A stretch of DNA of 64,000 bases from Aquilonibacter sp963820185 (GTDB taxonomy: Bacteria > Vulcanimicrobiota > Vulcanimicrobiia > Vulcanimicrobiales > Vulcanimicrobiaceae), in contig CAWFYV010000007.1 in the NCBI GenBank assembly GCA_963820185.1, positions 186,001 to 250,000 of the forward strand, given 5' to 3'. The notes beneath the pieces were generated by a model, which saw only the letters and a list, made by a program, of their open reading frames with translations, was not told the DNA's origin and ran no database searches. The stretch's first letter is position 1. Every line of letters begins with the position of its first letter. A program made the translations under genes and the position numbers. Below, piece by piece: positions 54,032-62,293 of this stretch.

Positions 54032-54730
54032 CTATTCGCGCTGGACGGCAATCGCGCCCGTCGCGATCGACAGATCGACGCGGGCCTCTCCTTTTCCGAT
54101 GGAGCCGCTCGCGCTCGAGCCGAGCATGTTGCGCTGGACCGTGAGCGGGAAGTCGGCCTTAATCGCTCCGATCGAGGTCGACGCGGAGAACGCGGCACTG
54201 CTCGTTGCCGGGACCTTTAGCGCGATCGCTCCGACGTCGACGCTGATTTTCACGTCTTGCGTGCCGCCGAGCGCGCCCATCGTCGCCGCGATGGCGCCCG
54301 TGTTCGTCGCTTCGTGCACGTTTCCGGTGAAGCCGTCGCTCTTGATCGCGCCGACGTTCTCCTCGAGAACGAGATTCGCCGCGGCGGGCGCGTGTATTAC
54401 GTAGTCGACGCGACAGTTCGTGTAGTTGGCAGGGAAATGCGAAGTCACGACCAGCGCCGACCCCGTCTGTTGCACGGAGATCGTGATGGCGTGAACCTCA
54501 TCGAGATTCGCACCGCGTTTGCTGCCATCGATTTCGATGCTCGGTTTGTCCCAAGCCTCGATCTCGATCTCACCGACCGCGTTGTGCACTTCGACGGTGG
54601 CCGGCGCCCTGTTGATGGCGCTGTGGTAGTCTTCGGTGATGCGCTCCTGGTCAAACGCGCAGCCCGCGGCGGGCAGCACGGCCAGCACGGTGAGGGCAGC
54701 ATACGCGGGGATAAGACGCAGATCTCTCAT
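54032..54730 (-). CDS. Putative lipoprotein with DUF4097-like beta-helix domain
   Basis: A 232-residue protein starting MRDLRLIPAYAALTVLAVLPAAGC, with lipobox PAAGC (Cys near residue 24). The rest has DUF4097/adhesin-like strands (VEVHNAVGEIEIEAWDKPSIE, ALVVTSHFP, GAIKSDGF, TGAIAATMGALGG, IGAIKADFPL). It is an exported, membrane-anchored protein of unknown function. ATG 54730 is 50 bases from the start of the divergent ArsR regulator, so the two share one promoter region. Confidence 0.78.
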   Translation of the reverse strand: MRDLRLIPAYAALTVLAVLPAAGCAFDQERITEDYHSAINRAPATVEVHNAVGEIEIEAWDKPSIEIDGSKRGANLDEVHAITISVQQTGSALVVTSHFPANYTNCRVDYVIHAPAAANLVLEENVGAIKSDGFTGNVHEATNTGAIAATMGALGGTQDVKISVDVGAIALKVPATSSAAFSASTSIGAIKADFPLTVQRNMLGSSASGSIGKGEARVDLSIATGAIAVQRE

Positions 54731-54743
54731 GCCCCACATACGT

Positions 54744-54772
54744 TTGACAGGGCGGGCTGTTTCGCCTAATAT
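54744..54772 (+). promoter_or_regulatory. Sigma-70-type promoter of the ArsR operon
   Basis: TTGACA (54744-54749) and TAATAT (54767-54772) are separated by exactly 17 bases. Transcription should begin about 7 bases after the -10 box, near 54779-54781, which coincides with the ATG at 54781. The mRNA would therefore be leaderless or nearly so. Confidence 0.8.
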
Positions 54773-54773
54773 A

Positions 54774-54787
54774 TAACCACATGGTTA
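54774..54787 (+). promoter_or_regulatory. Candidate ArsR operator overlapping the start codon
   Basis: TAACCA-CA-TGGTTA is a perfect 6-2-6 inverted repeat covering the predicted transcription start and the first ATG. A dimeric winged-helix repressor bound here would block its own promoter, the common ArsR arrangement. Confidence 0.6.
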
Positions 54788-55125
54788 ACAATACGGCGCA
54801 ACTCGACGCGGTATTTTCCGCCCTCGGGGACCCGACCCGGCGACGGATCGTCGAGCGGCTCGCACGCGGGCGGCTGACCGTAGGCCAGATCGCCTCGGAG
54901 TTCTCGATGTCGCAGCCGGCGATCTCCAAGCATCTCAAGGTGCTCGAGCGCTCGGGGTTGCTCGAGCGCGAGATCGATGGCCGCGTGCATCATTGCCGCC
55001 TTGACCCCGAGGCGATGCAGAGTGCGTCGACGTGGCTCGACGAGCAGCGGCGCTTCTGGAAGGCCGCCTTCGAACGGCTCGATGCTTACTTTGAACGCAC
55101 ACCTGAAAGGAAGAAACGATCGTGA
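54781..55125 (+). CDS. ArsR-family winged-helix transcriptional repressor
   Basis: A 114-residue regulator: FSALGDPTRRRIVERLARG, recognition helix MSQPAISKHLKVLERSGLL, wing EREIDGRVHHCRL. No metal-binding Cys pair is evident, so it belongs to the non-metal ArsR group commonly paired with SRPBCC (AHSA1) genes. ATG 54781 begins the mRNA. The GTGA overlap at its stop couples it to the next gene. It probably autoregulates through the palindrome at its start. Confidence 0.93.
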   Translation: MVNNTAQLDAVFSALGDPTRRRIVERLARGRLTVGQIASEFSMSQPAISKHLKVLERSGLLEREIDGRVHHCRLDPEAMQSASTWLDEQRRFWKAAFERLDAYFERTPERKKRS

Positions 55126-55568
55126 ACAACACGACCACGCTCCCGACGACATTGGTGATGAAACATACCTTCAAGGCGCCGATCGAGCGCGTATTCGACG
55201 CGTGGACGACGCCCGACATCATGCGCGAGTTCATGTGCCCGGGCGAGATCACGTCGCTGGTCAGCGCAGATGCACGCGTCGGCGGCGCCTACCGGATCAC
55301 GATGCGCAAGCCCGACGGTGAAGAACTCGTCGCGTTCGGAACGTACCGAGAGTTCAACCGCCCAACGCGCGTCGTCTGCACCTGGCAATGGGAAGAAGAC
55401 GATCCCGCGCTAGCACGCGAGACCGTCTTGACGCTGGATTTTTCACCGCGTGGTGCAGAGACCGAAATGACACTTACGCACGAAAACTTCCGCGATGCGC
55501 AACAGCGCGACAATCACGCGGAAGGTTGGGGCTCAATCTTTGAGAAGCTGGAGCGCCTCGTGTCATGA
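55122..55568 (+). CDS. SRPBCC/AHSA1-family protein (first of two)
   Basis: A 148-residue START-like fold protein: HTFKAPIERVFDAWTTPDIM, FGTYREFNRPTRVVCTWQWE, LTHENFRDAQQRDNHAEGW. AHSA1-type proteins bind hydrophobic ligands or act in stress; in ArsR operons their ligand is usually unknown. The GTG at 55122 overlaps the arsR-type stop. Its stop overlaps the next SRPBCC gene as ATGA. Confidence 0.9.
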   Translation: MNNTTTLPTTLVMKHTFKAPIERVFDAWTTPDIMREFMCPGEITSLVSADARVGGAYRITMRKPDGEELVAFGTYREFNRPTRVVCTWQWEEDDPALARETVLTLDFSPRGAETEMTLTHENFRDAQQRDNHAEGWGSIFEKLERLVS

Positions 55569-56011
55569 GCGTCGCCGAACTGCAAGCGCACGCGACCATC
55601 GATGTCAAAGCGTCACCGGAACGCGTGTTTGCGGCGCTTATCTCAAACGAAGTCACGCAATGGTGGGTGCGCCCTGGCGTCTTTGATACGCGTGAGTGGA
55701 GCGGCGACGTGCAGCGGGGTGGAATGTGGCGCGCTTCAGGCATCGGCCGCGGCAATCCCTATGCACTCGAAGGCGAGTTCCGCGTCATCGACCGACCCCG
55801 GAGGCTCGTACACACCTGGCATCCTGCCGGCGTTCCGCAAGCGGTGACGACCGTTACCTACGATCTTGAACGGCTTTCGGATGGAACGCGCCTAAGCGTG
55901 ACGCACGAGGGATTCACGTCGCCCGAGATTTGCGAAGGCACGCGCATCGGCTGGGAAACAAGCTTTGCACGCTTGTCGGAATTGTTAGCGGCGGAGTCCC
56001 TCGAGCTATGA
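55565..56011 (+). CDS. SRPBCC/AHSA1-family protein (second of two)
   Basis: A 148-residue paralogue of the preceding gene product: ATIDVKASPERVFAALISNE, RRLVHTWHPAGVPQAV and THEGFTSPEICEGTRIGWET. The two share fold but have clearly diverged, suggesting different ligands. The start ATG 55565 overlaps the previous stop and its own stop overlaps the DUF2182 gene start (ATGA). Confidence 0.9.
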   Translation: MSVAELQAHATIDVKASPERVFAALISNEVTQWWVRPGVFDTREWSGDVQRGGMWRASGIGRGNPYALEGEFRVIDRPRRLVHTWHPAGVPQAVTTVTYDLERLSDGTRLSVTHEGFTSPEICEGTRIGWETSFARLSELLAAESLEL

Positions 56012-56532
56012 TGGTTGCGATGATGACGGCAATGATGCTTCCTGCCGTTGGCCCGGCGGCGTGGCAGCGCGCTTGCACCGGCGATCGCATGCAGGCGGTG
56101 CCGCTCTTCATCGCGTCGTATCTCGCCGTTTGGGCGTTCGTAAGCGCCGGTATCTATGCACTTTCGCTGCCGCATAGCACGTTTGTTGCCGGAACAATTG
56201 CGATTGCGGTAGGCGGCTATGAGTTCACGCCGCTGAAACGAAATTTCCGGCAATGCTGCGCGCGCAATGTTCACTCTGGGTTCACCTACGGGCTCTACTG
56301 CGTCGGCTCGTGCTTCGGCCTGATGCTGATGCAAGCGGCGTTCGGCATGATGAGCGTCGTCTGGATGGCGCCGATCGCTGTCGTCGTCCTGGCTCAAAAG
56401 CTTATTCGCCCAAACGGCTTCGTCGATGTGCCACTTGGACTTGCGATTGTTGCAGTTGGAATTTTGCTCATCGTAGCGCCCATGTCGATTCTTGGCCTCA
56501 TCCCGCCGATCTGCGGCGGACCAACAGTTTAG
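56008..56532 (+). CDS. DUF2182-family membrane protein (short form)
   Basis: A 174-residue protein with about five helices and the DUF2182 features: Met-rich start MMVAMMTAMMLPAVGPAAWQ, YEFTPLKRNFRQCC, and GLYCVGSCFGLMLMQAAFGM. The Met/Cys-rich motifs suggest metal binding. Family members are usually longer at the N-terminus; here the protein starts inside what is normally the second conserved segment. Start is fixed by ATGA overlap. It lies downstream of ArsR/SRPBCC genes. Confidence 0.82.
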   Translation: MMVAMMTAMMLPAVGPAAWQRACTGDRMQAVPLFIASYLAVWAFVSAGIYALSLPHSTFVAGTIAIAVGGYEFTPLKRNFRQCCARNVHSGFTYGLYCVGSCFGLMLMQAAFGMMSVVWMAPIAVVVLAQKLIRPNGFVDVPLGLAIVAVGILLIVAPMSILGLIPPICGGPTV

Positions 56533-56542
56533 GAGAAAAACA

Positions 56543-57241
56543 ATGATCGATCTCGCAATGAAGACCCCGCCGATCGTGTCGCCCGCGCAGTGGGAAGACG
56601 CGCGCCAGCAACTGCTCGTGAAAGAGAAAGAGCTGACCCGCGCGCGTGATGCGCTTGCTGCGCAACGCCGGCGAATGCCGTGGGTCGCCGTCGAAAAGGC
56701 GTACGCGTTCGAAGGGCCGCAGGGCAAAGTGAGTTTGCTCGACCTCTTCGAGGGCCGCCGTCAGCTGATCGTCTATCGCGCCTTCTTCGAACCCGGCGTG
56801 AAGGGCTGGCCCGACCACGCCTGTGTCGGCTGTTCCCTGATGGCGGACCAGATCGCTGATGTTGTCCACCTGCACGCGCGAGATACCAGTTTCGTCTACG
56901 CGTCGCGTGCGTCGCAAACGGACATCGCGCGCGTGAAAGCGCGGATGGGTTGGAATTTCCCCTGGTACACGATCACCGACGAATTCGACGCCGACTTCGG
57001 CGTGGACGAATGGCACGGCACGAACGCATTCATCCGCGATGGCGAGCGCGTGTTCCGTACCTACTTCGTCAACAACCGCGGCGACGAAGCGTTAGGAAGC
57101 ACGTGGAGCTATCTCGATCTCACCGCGCTCGGACGCCAAGAAGCGTGGGAAGACTCGCCCGAGGGCTATCCCCAAACCGAACCCTATGAGTGGTGGAACT
57201 GGCACGACGAATATGGCAAGGGCGCGCCGCCCTTAGCCTAG
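56543..57241 (+). CDS. DUF899-family thioredoxin-like protein
   Basis: A 232-residue protein with AGGAGAAAAAC just before ATG 56543. DUF899 motifs: ARQQLLVKEKELTRARDALA, RRRMPWVAVEKAYAFEGPQG, LIVYRAFFEP, CVGCSLMADQIADV, FPWYTITDEFDADFGVDEWH. The fold is thioredoxin-like; the CxxC-type CVGC may be redox-active. It is the last gene of the ArsR operon, a combination often seen in stress-type clusters. The stop overlaps convergently with the next gene by 4 bases. Confidence 0.9.
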   Translation: MIDLAMKTPPIVSPAQWEDARQQLLVKEKELTRARDALAAQRRRMPWVAVEKAYAFEGPQGKVSLLDLFEGRRQLIVYRAFFEPGVKGWPDHACVGCSLMADQIADVVHLHARDTSFVYASRASQTDIARVKARMGWNFPWYTITDEFDADFGVDEWHGTNAFIRDGERVFRTYFVNNRGDEALGSTWSYLDLTALGRQEAWEDSPEGYPQTEPYEWWNWHDEYGKGAPPLA

Positions 57242-57891
57242 GGTTTCTCGAATGCGACGATCTCGTTGTTATCTCGGTGACTCGTCCAGAACCGCGTGCC
57301 GTCATACGTAAGGCCACGCGCATCGAATGGAACCGAGGCGAGCACCGTGACTTGCGGCGTTTCATTGTGGGCATCCACGCGCCACAGTTCCAAGTACTCG
57401 AACTCTTCGTCGCCGGTAATGAGGTAGAAGCAGCCATCGGCAATCGTCATGCCGACGGGCTTGCGCTCGAGGGTAATCTCGCGTATGACATCGCCCTGCC
57501 CATCGAGCGCGACAATCTTGCGATACGCCGCCTGCGAGAGAAAGAGCGTGTCGCCATCGAAGGCGACGTGCGACCCGGTGAGATCCGGGCACGCGATGCG
57601 ATCGCCCTTGAAGCCGTGACCGGGGATGAAGCGGTAGATATAGCGATCGTAATCTTTCTCGCCGTGCCCGATCACAACGCGCAGCTCATCGCCAACCGTC
57701 GTCATGCCGAACGGGCCGCCGGGCGCTTGTGCTTCGTCGTTGACGGTCCACTTCTTTGTATCGATCGCATAGAGCCGGTGCGTTTCGCGACTTGCCATCC
57801 ACAGTGTATCGCCGTCAGATGCGAGTCCGAGTGGCAGCGGCGCCGGCGAGGGAAGGCGCAGCAGTTCTTTGATCGCGTGGATTGTCGCCAT
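57238..57891 (-). CDS. Beta-propeller-like hypothetical protein
   Basis: A 217-residue protein built of repeated short strands (LPLGLASDGDTLWMASRETH, PFGMTTVGDELRVVIGHGEK, SHVAFDGDTLFLSQAAYRK, PVGMTIADGCFYLITGDEEF, DARGLTYDGTRFWTSHRDNN), typical of SMP-30/YncE-like propellers. It has no signal peptide, so it is probably cytoplasmic. ATG 57891 follows the E2 gene by 2 bases, making it the last gene of the 2-oxoacid dehydrogenase operon. Its role there is unknown. Confidence 0.7.
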   Translation of the reverse strand: MATIHAIKELLRLPSPAPLPLGLASDGDTLWMASRETHRLYAIDTKKWTVNDEAQAPGGPFGMTTVGDELRVVIGHGEKDYDRYIYRFIPGHGFKGDRIACPDLTGSHVAFDGDTLFLSQAAYRKIVALDGQGDVIREITLERKPVGMTIADGCFYLITGDEEFEYLELWRVDAHNETPQVTVLASVPFDARGLTYDGTRFWTSHRDNNEIVAFEKP

Positions 57892-57893
57892 GC

Positions 57894-59294
57894 TTATAGT
57901 GCTCCGTCGGGCGTCATGCGTTCGAGGCGTTTCTTGAGGTCGGCGAGCCAGCCGCTCGCAACGTACCCGTCGACGACGCGGTGATCGAGCGAGAGGCACG
58001 AGTTCATCACGTAGCGCGGCGCGAACGAATCGTCGTCGCGCACAAGCAGCCGCTTCTCGACCGTCTCCATCGTGATGATACCGGCCTGACCTGCGTTAAT
58101 GATGGGAGCGGAGGCCCACGAGCCGTTCGCGCCGTTGTTGTTTACGGTGAACGTACCGCCGGCGAGATCGTCAGCGCCCAGCTTGCCGCGACGTGCTTTG
58201 TCGATCAGCTCGCCCGCGGCAATCGCCAGGCCCTTGATCGAGAGCTTGTCGGCGCCTTTGATGACGGGCACCATCAAGGTCGCGGGCAGACCGATCGCGA
58301 TGCCGATGTTCACATCTTTGTTGACGTAAATGCCCTCAGCTGTGAACTTGGAATTCATGAGCGGGAATGCCGAGAGCGATTCGACGACCGCGCGAATGAA
58401 GAAGGGCAGCAGCGTGAGCTTGTAGCCCGTCTCGCGTTCGAAGCGATCTTTCTCGCGAGCACGCCACTTCCACACGTTCGTAACGTCGATCGACGTCATC
58501 GTCCAGGCGTGCGGCGCGTTGTGAATCGATTCGACCATGCGCTCGGCGATGATGCGTCGCGCTTGCGTGAGCGGCACGAGCGTGCCCGGGATCGGCTCGG
58601 CGTAGGTCGAGGTTCCCGAAGCGGGCGCAGCAGCGGGGGCCACTGCCGGTGGGGGCGCCGCGGCGAAGTTCGTGCCGACCGAGATCGCTTGGCCGACCGC
58701 GGCCGCGGGTCCCATGCGGGCCGCAGTCAGCACGTCTTCAGCGGTGACGCGTCCGTTTGCGCCCGAACCACGTAAGGCGCGAATGTCGATGTGATGTTCG
58801 CGCGCGAGCCGGCGGACCGCCGGCGATGCATTGCGCAACGCGTCTTGTGCGATCGCATCAGCTTCCGGCTCGAGTCCGCCGGGGGCGCCGTACGAACTCG
58901 GGATAACGTTCTCGCTGCGCGCGTGCCCGTTGCCCTTCTTTGGCTCGAGCTGCGGAATGTTGAAGCCCGGAACCGGATCTTCTTGCACGCTCGACGCCAT
59001 TGCAGCCGGTGACGACGGCGGATTTGCCGCCGACTCGGGTGCGCTCGTCGCAGCACCAACCTCATCGATAACCGCGATCGCGGTACCAACCGGCACGGTG
59101 TCGCCTTCCTTTACAAGAACCTGCCTGATGACACCGGTTACCGGTGAAGGCACTTCGGCGTTGACCTTGTCGGTCGAGACCTCGAGAAACGCCTCGTACT
59201 TCTCAACCGAGTCGCCGACTTTCTTGAGCCATTGCGCGACCGTACCTTCGGTGACGGTCTCGCCCAACTGCGGCATCGTGATTGTAGTGGGCAT
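57894..59294 (-). CDS. bkdC: 2-oxoacid dehydrogenase E2, dihydrolipoyl acyltransferase (branched-chain type)
   Basis: A 466-residue E2 with one N-terminal lipoyl domain (Lys43 in EVSTDKVNAEV), an Ala/Pro linker, a peripheral-subunit-binding domain (SPAVRRLAREHHIDIRALRG), a second Ala/Pro linker and a catalytic core with SLDHRVVDG. It transfers the acyl group to CoA. The DHRVVDG His and Asp are present. ATG 59294 lies 2 bases after E1beta. The E3 lipoamide dehydrogenase gene is not in the window. Confidence 0.93.
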   Translation of the reverse strand: MPTTITMPQLGETVTEGTVAQWLKKVGDSVEKYEAFLEVSTDKVNAEVPSPVTGVIRQVLVKEGDTVPVGTAIAVIDEVGAATSAPESAANPPSSPAAMASSVQEDPVPGFNIPQLEPKKGNGHARSENVIPSSYGAPGGLEPEADAIAQDALRNASPAVRRLAREHHIDIRALRGSGANGRVTAEDVLTAARMGPAAAVGQAISVGTNFAAAPPPAVAPAAAPASGTSTYAEPIPGTLVPLTQARRIIAERMVESIHNAPHAWTMTSIDVTNVWKWRAREKDRFERETGYKLTLLPFFIRAVVESLSAFPLMNSKFTAEGIYVNKDVNIGIAIGLPATLMVPVIKGADKLSIKGLAIAAGELIDKARRGKLGADDLAGGTFTVNNNGANGSWASAPIINAGQAGIITMETVEKRLLVRDDDSFAPRYVMNSCLSLDHRVVDGYVASGWLADLKKRLERMTPDGAL

Positions 59295-59296
59295 GA

Positions 59297-60307
59297 TTAG
59301 AACTTCACCAACTCTCGCATTGCATCGGCCATCTTGGCAGGCGACGACATGAACTCGTGTTCGAGCGGTTCGGCGTAGCCCATCGCGGGCACGTCGGGGC
59401 CGCACAGCCGCCGGATCGGCGCATCGAGCGCGAAGAGGGCGTTCTCCGCGACCATTGCCGAGATCTCGGCACCAATACCGCCAAACTTATTGTCTTCGTG
59501 CACGATGAGCAACTTGCGCGTCTTCTCGACACTGTTCAGAATCGTCGTCTTATCCATTGGGCGGATCGAGCGCAGATCGATCACTTCGACCGAGAGACCG
59601 TCGTTTTCGAGATTGCGCGCCGCCTCGAGCGCCCAGTGCACGTAGAGACCGTAGGACACGACAGTGAGTTGCGTGCCCTCTTTGAGCACATTGGCTTTAC
59701 CGAGCGGGACCGTGTAGTGGCCTTCCGGCACCTCGCCTTTGATCAAGCGATAGGTCTTCTTGTGTTCGAGGAAGAGCACTGGATCGGGATCATCGATCGC
59801 GGCATTGAGCAAGCCTTTGACGTCGGCCGGAAATGCCGGCGCGACGATCTTGAGCCCCGGCACGTGATAGAACAGCGCTTCGATCGATACCGAGTGCGAG
59901 AGCGCGCCGCGAACACCACCGCCGTAGGGCGTGCGGATCACGAGCGGACACGTGTACTCGCCGTTGCTGCGATAGCGCGTTTTGGCTGCTTCACCGACGA
60001 TTTGGTTGAACGCCGGATAGATGAAGTCGGCGAATTGGATCTCTGCGATCGGACGCAAGCCTTCCATCGCCATGCCGACCGCGATGCCGACGATCGACGC
60101 TTCAGCAATCGGCGTGTCGATGATGCGCTGCGGGCCGAATTCGTTGATGAAATCTTTGGTGATGAGGAACACGTTGCCGCGGGCACCGACGTCTTCACCG
60201 AGGATGATCACGCGGTCGTCGCGCTTAAGCGCTTCATAGAGCGTCTCGCGTACGGCTTCGACGTTGTTGAGAACTTTCGAACCGGCGGTCACTGCCACGG
60301 CTGCCAT
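59297..60307 (-). CDS. bkdB: 2-oxoacid dehydrogenase E1 beta subunit (branched-chain type)
   Basis: A 336-residue transketolase-like subunit: RETLYEALKRDDRVIILGED, RIIDTPIAEASIVGIAVGMA, RTPYGGGVRGALSHSVSIEA and a C-terminal DLRSIRPMDKTTIL. It pairs with E1alpha to decarboxylate 2-oxoacids. Sequence features favour branched-chain 2-oxoacids over pyruvate, but acetoin or pyruvate cannot be excluded. ATG 60307 overlaps the E1alpha end by 19 bases. Confidence 0.93.
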   Translation of the reverse strand: MAAVAVTAGSKVLNNVEAVRETLYEALKRDDRVIILGEDVGARGNVFLITKDFINEFGPQRIIDTPIAEASIVGIAVGMAMEGLRPIAEIQFADFIYPAFNQIVGEAAKTRYRSNGEYTCPLVIRTPYGGGVRGALSHSVSIEALFYHVPGLKIVAPAFPADVKGLLNAAIDDPDPVLFLEHKKTYRLIKGEVPEGHYTVPLGKANVLKEGTQLTVVSYGLYVHWALEAARNLENDGLSVEVIDLRSIRPMDKTTILNSVEKTRKLLIVHEDNKFGGIGAEISAMVAENALFALDAPIRRLCGPDVPAMGYAEPLEHEFMSSPAKMADAMRELVKF

Positions 60308-61314
60308 GCTCCTTCGTAGAGATTCGTATAGAGGTCCGATGCTAGCGGGAAGGGCATTGCCTCGGCTTTATCGGTGGCTTCGTTGGTTTCGCGCAACACG
60401 TCTTTCCTGAGCGCGTCGATGTCGGCTTCGCTTACAACGCCTGCTGCGACCAACACATTCTCGTAGCGCGGTACCGGGTCGTACCGGCGATGTTCGGTGA
60501 CCTCTTCGCGCGTGCGATAGGTCATATCGTTGTCGTCGGTCGAGTGCGCCAGGAAGCGGTAGCACATGCCTTCGAGCAGCGTCGGTCCGCCGCCGTTGCG
60601 CGCGCGCGCCATTGCTTCGTGCACCACGCCGTAGGTTTCGATCGGGTCGAAGCCGTTGAACCGGGCCCCCGGCATGCCGTAACCCGCAGCGCGCTTCCAA
60701 ATCTCGGGCTGTGCCATCTGCTTTGAAAGCGGCGTGGAGATCGCCCACTCGTTGTTCTCAACGAGCATCACGAGCGGCAGCTTGTGAACCGCGGCAAAGT
60801 TCATGGATTCGTGCCACTCGCCTTCGCTCGTCGTCCCGTCGCCGCACGTCGTGAGCACCGCACGCCCTTTTTCGCCGCGGTACTTCATCGCGTACGCGGC
60901 ACCAACCGCGTGCGGGATGTGCGCCGCGAGGATCGACGAGAACGACATGATCCCAACCGACTTCGAATTATAGTGGTTAGGAAATTGACGGCCGCCGTTG
61001 TGGTCGGCGGCGCGTGCAAAGATCGAAAGCATGATCTCGTACGACGTAAGCCCGACACCGAGCGCGAGCCCGAGATCGCGATAATACGGTGCGAGAATAT
61101 CCTTGCCGCGCTCGAAAGCCATAGCCGCACCGGACTGCAGCGCTTCGTGTCCTTCGCTCCCAAGCGCGAACGGCACTTTGCCTTGCCGATTGAGCTGGAA
61201 GCCGCGATTATCGAGTTGTCGCTGCAGGAGCATATTACGAAGCATCTGCCGCAGCTGGTCGTCGCTGAGTCCGCGACGGTCCAGGCTCTTGGCCTTCGTG
61301 TCGGTTTTAGCCAT
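60289..61314 (-). CDS. bkdA: 2-oxoacid dehydrogenase E1 alpha subunit (branched-chain type)
   Basis: A 341-residue thiamine-diphosphate subunit. The TPP/Mg motif GDGTTSEGEWHESMNFAAVH continues into LPLVMLVENNEWAIS. GKVPFALGSEGHEALQSGAA and FLAHSTDDNDMTYR, the latter with the regulatory-loop-like region, are typical of branched-chain E1alpha. It is first in the bkdABC-like minus-strand operon, starting at ATG 61314. Confidence 0.94.
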   Translation of the reverse strand: MAKTDTKAKSLDRRGLSDDQLRQMLRNMLLQRQLDNRGFQLNRQGKVPFALGSEGHEALQSGAAMAFERGKDILAPYYRDLGLALGVGLTSYEIMLSIFARAADHNGGRQFPNHYNSKSVGIMSFSSILAAHIPHAVGAAYAMKYRGEKGRAVLTTCGDGTTSEGEWHESMNFAAVHKLPLVMLVENNEWAISTPLSKQMAQPEIWKRAAGYGMPGARFNGFDPIETYGVVHEAMARARNGGGPTLLEGMCYRFLAHSTDDNDMTYRTREEVTEHRRYDPVPRYENVLVAAGVVSEADIDALRKDVLRETNEATDKAEAMPFPLASDLYTNLYEGAWQPWQ

Positions 61315-61429
61315 CGGTTAGTTCCCTAGGGAGAGGTTTGGCGCAGGGCCCGGGAGTTGATAGTGCGAGCGGCCCAAGGGAAATCCTCTGCCGCAGGGCC
61401 TGCTAGGCGAGCAAGCGTAAGCGCCCTGC

Positions 61430-62293
61430 ATGACGCTCCGCACGGGTACACGCCTTGCGTGCACGTTCGCGCTTGCATGCGTGGCGATCCTCGCAGCAGC
61501 GGCACGAGCGCGCGCCGACGTGTTTGAGTACTGTCCGGTGGAACTAGCCGGCCCAGTGCAGGTCGTCGCCCCGAACGAACTCGGTTTGGAATTTCAATCC
61601 GATGGTCCACGGACGGTTTCGGGGTCGTTGTTCGTGCTTGGAACCGATGGCTGGCACCAGGCGGACTTCACCAGCGTGCCGCTCGCGCAGGCCGACGTGA
61701 CGGTCAGCGAACCCGGAGTGCAATACACCCGCCATCCGTATCGATCGCAACCGGTCTATGTCACCGTTCCAGATGCCCCTGGTGTGCTCGCGGCCTTCAT
61801 CGTGCAAGCCCAAGCGACCGGTGATCCAAACTACGGATGGGACGCGCGTGGGATGGTCGCGTGCGATCCGCCGCCGAACCCGCAGCCAGTCGCGACGGCG
61901 ATGGCGACGCGCTTCGCTTCCGGGGAGCCGGTGCTCTCGCCGGTGCAGCCGGCGTCGACCGTGTTGCACGCGCAGAGAATCGCCGCGCCGTCCGGGTTTT
62001 CACTGCAGTGCGCTAACCCGTTTGCTGCAGTACAGCAAACCTCGAAGGCGAATTCGGAATTCGATGCCGGCAGTCTGGGCGTGCGCGGAGATTTCGTGGT
62101 CTTCATTCGCGTGGCAGTGAACGAACGCGGTAAGGTTGACGGCGCGTGGCCGTCGGTCAGCTCCGGGTATCCCGAATACGATAAAGCGATGGTCTTGCAA
62201 GCGGAACGCTCGAACTATACGCCCGCGCGGTCGTTTTGCGCGCCGGTGCGCGGCTATTATACGGTTCGTATCCGTTGGCACGAACGGCTATGA
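61430..62293 (+). CDS. Secreted TonB-C-domain-like protein, copy 1
   Basis: A 287-residue protein with signal peptide (TRLACTFALACVAILAAAARARA). An N-terminal beta domain begins FEYCPVELAGPVQV and has GWDARGMVACDPPP near its end. A C-terminal domain (FIRVAVNERGKVDGAWPSVS, YPEYDKAMVLQAERSNYTPA) resembles the TonB C-terminal fold. There is no membrane anchor, so it is probably periplasmic or exported. Downstream lie two paralogues in tandem. Binding partner is unknown. Confidence 0.72.
   Translation: MTLRTGTRLACTFALACVAILAAAARARADVFEYCPVELAGPVQVVAPNELGLEFQSDGPRTVSGSLFVLGTDGWHQADFTSVPLAQADVTVSEPGVQYTRHPYRSQPVYVTVPDAPGVLAAFIVQAQATGDPNYGWDARGMVACDPPPNPQPVATAMATRFASGEPVLSPVQPASTVLHAQRIAAPSGFSLQCANPFAAVQQTSKANSEFDAGSLGVRGDFVVFIRVAVNERGKVDGAWPSVSSGYPEYDKAMVLQAERSNYTPARSFCAPVRGYYTVRIRWHERL

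Noticed and set aside
59357..60319. 320-codon plus-strand frame opposite E1beta
   Set aside because: It mirrors the conserved E1beta gene codon for codon and has no protein-family character.
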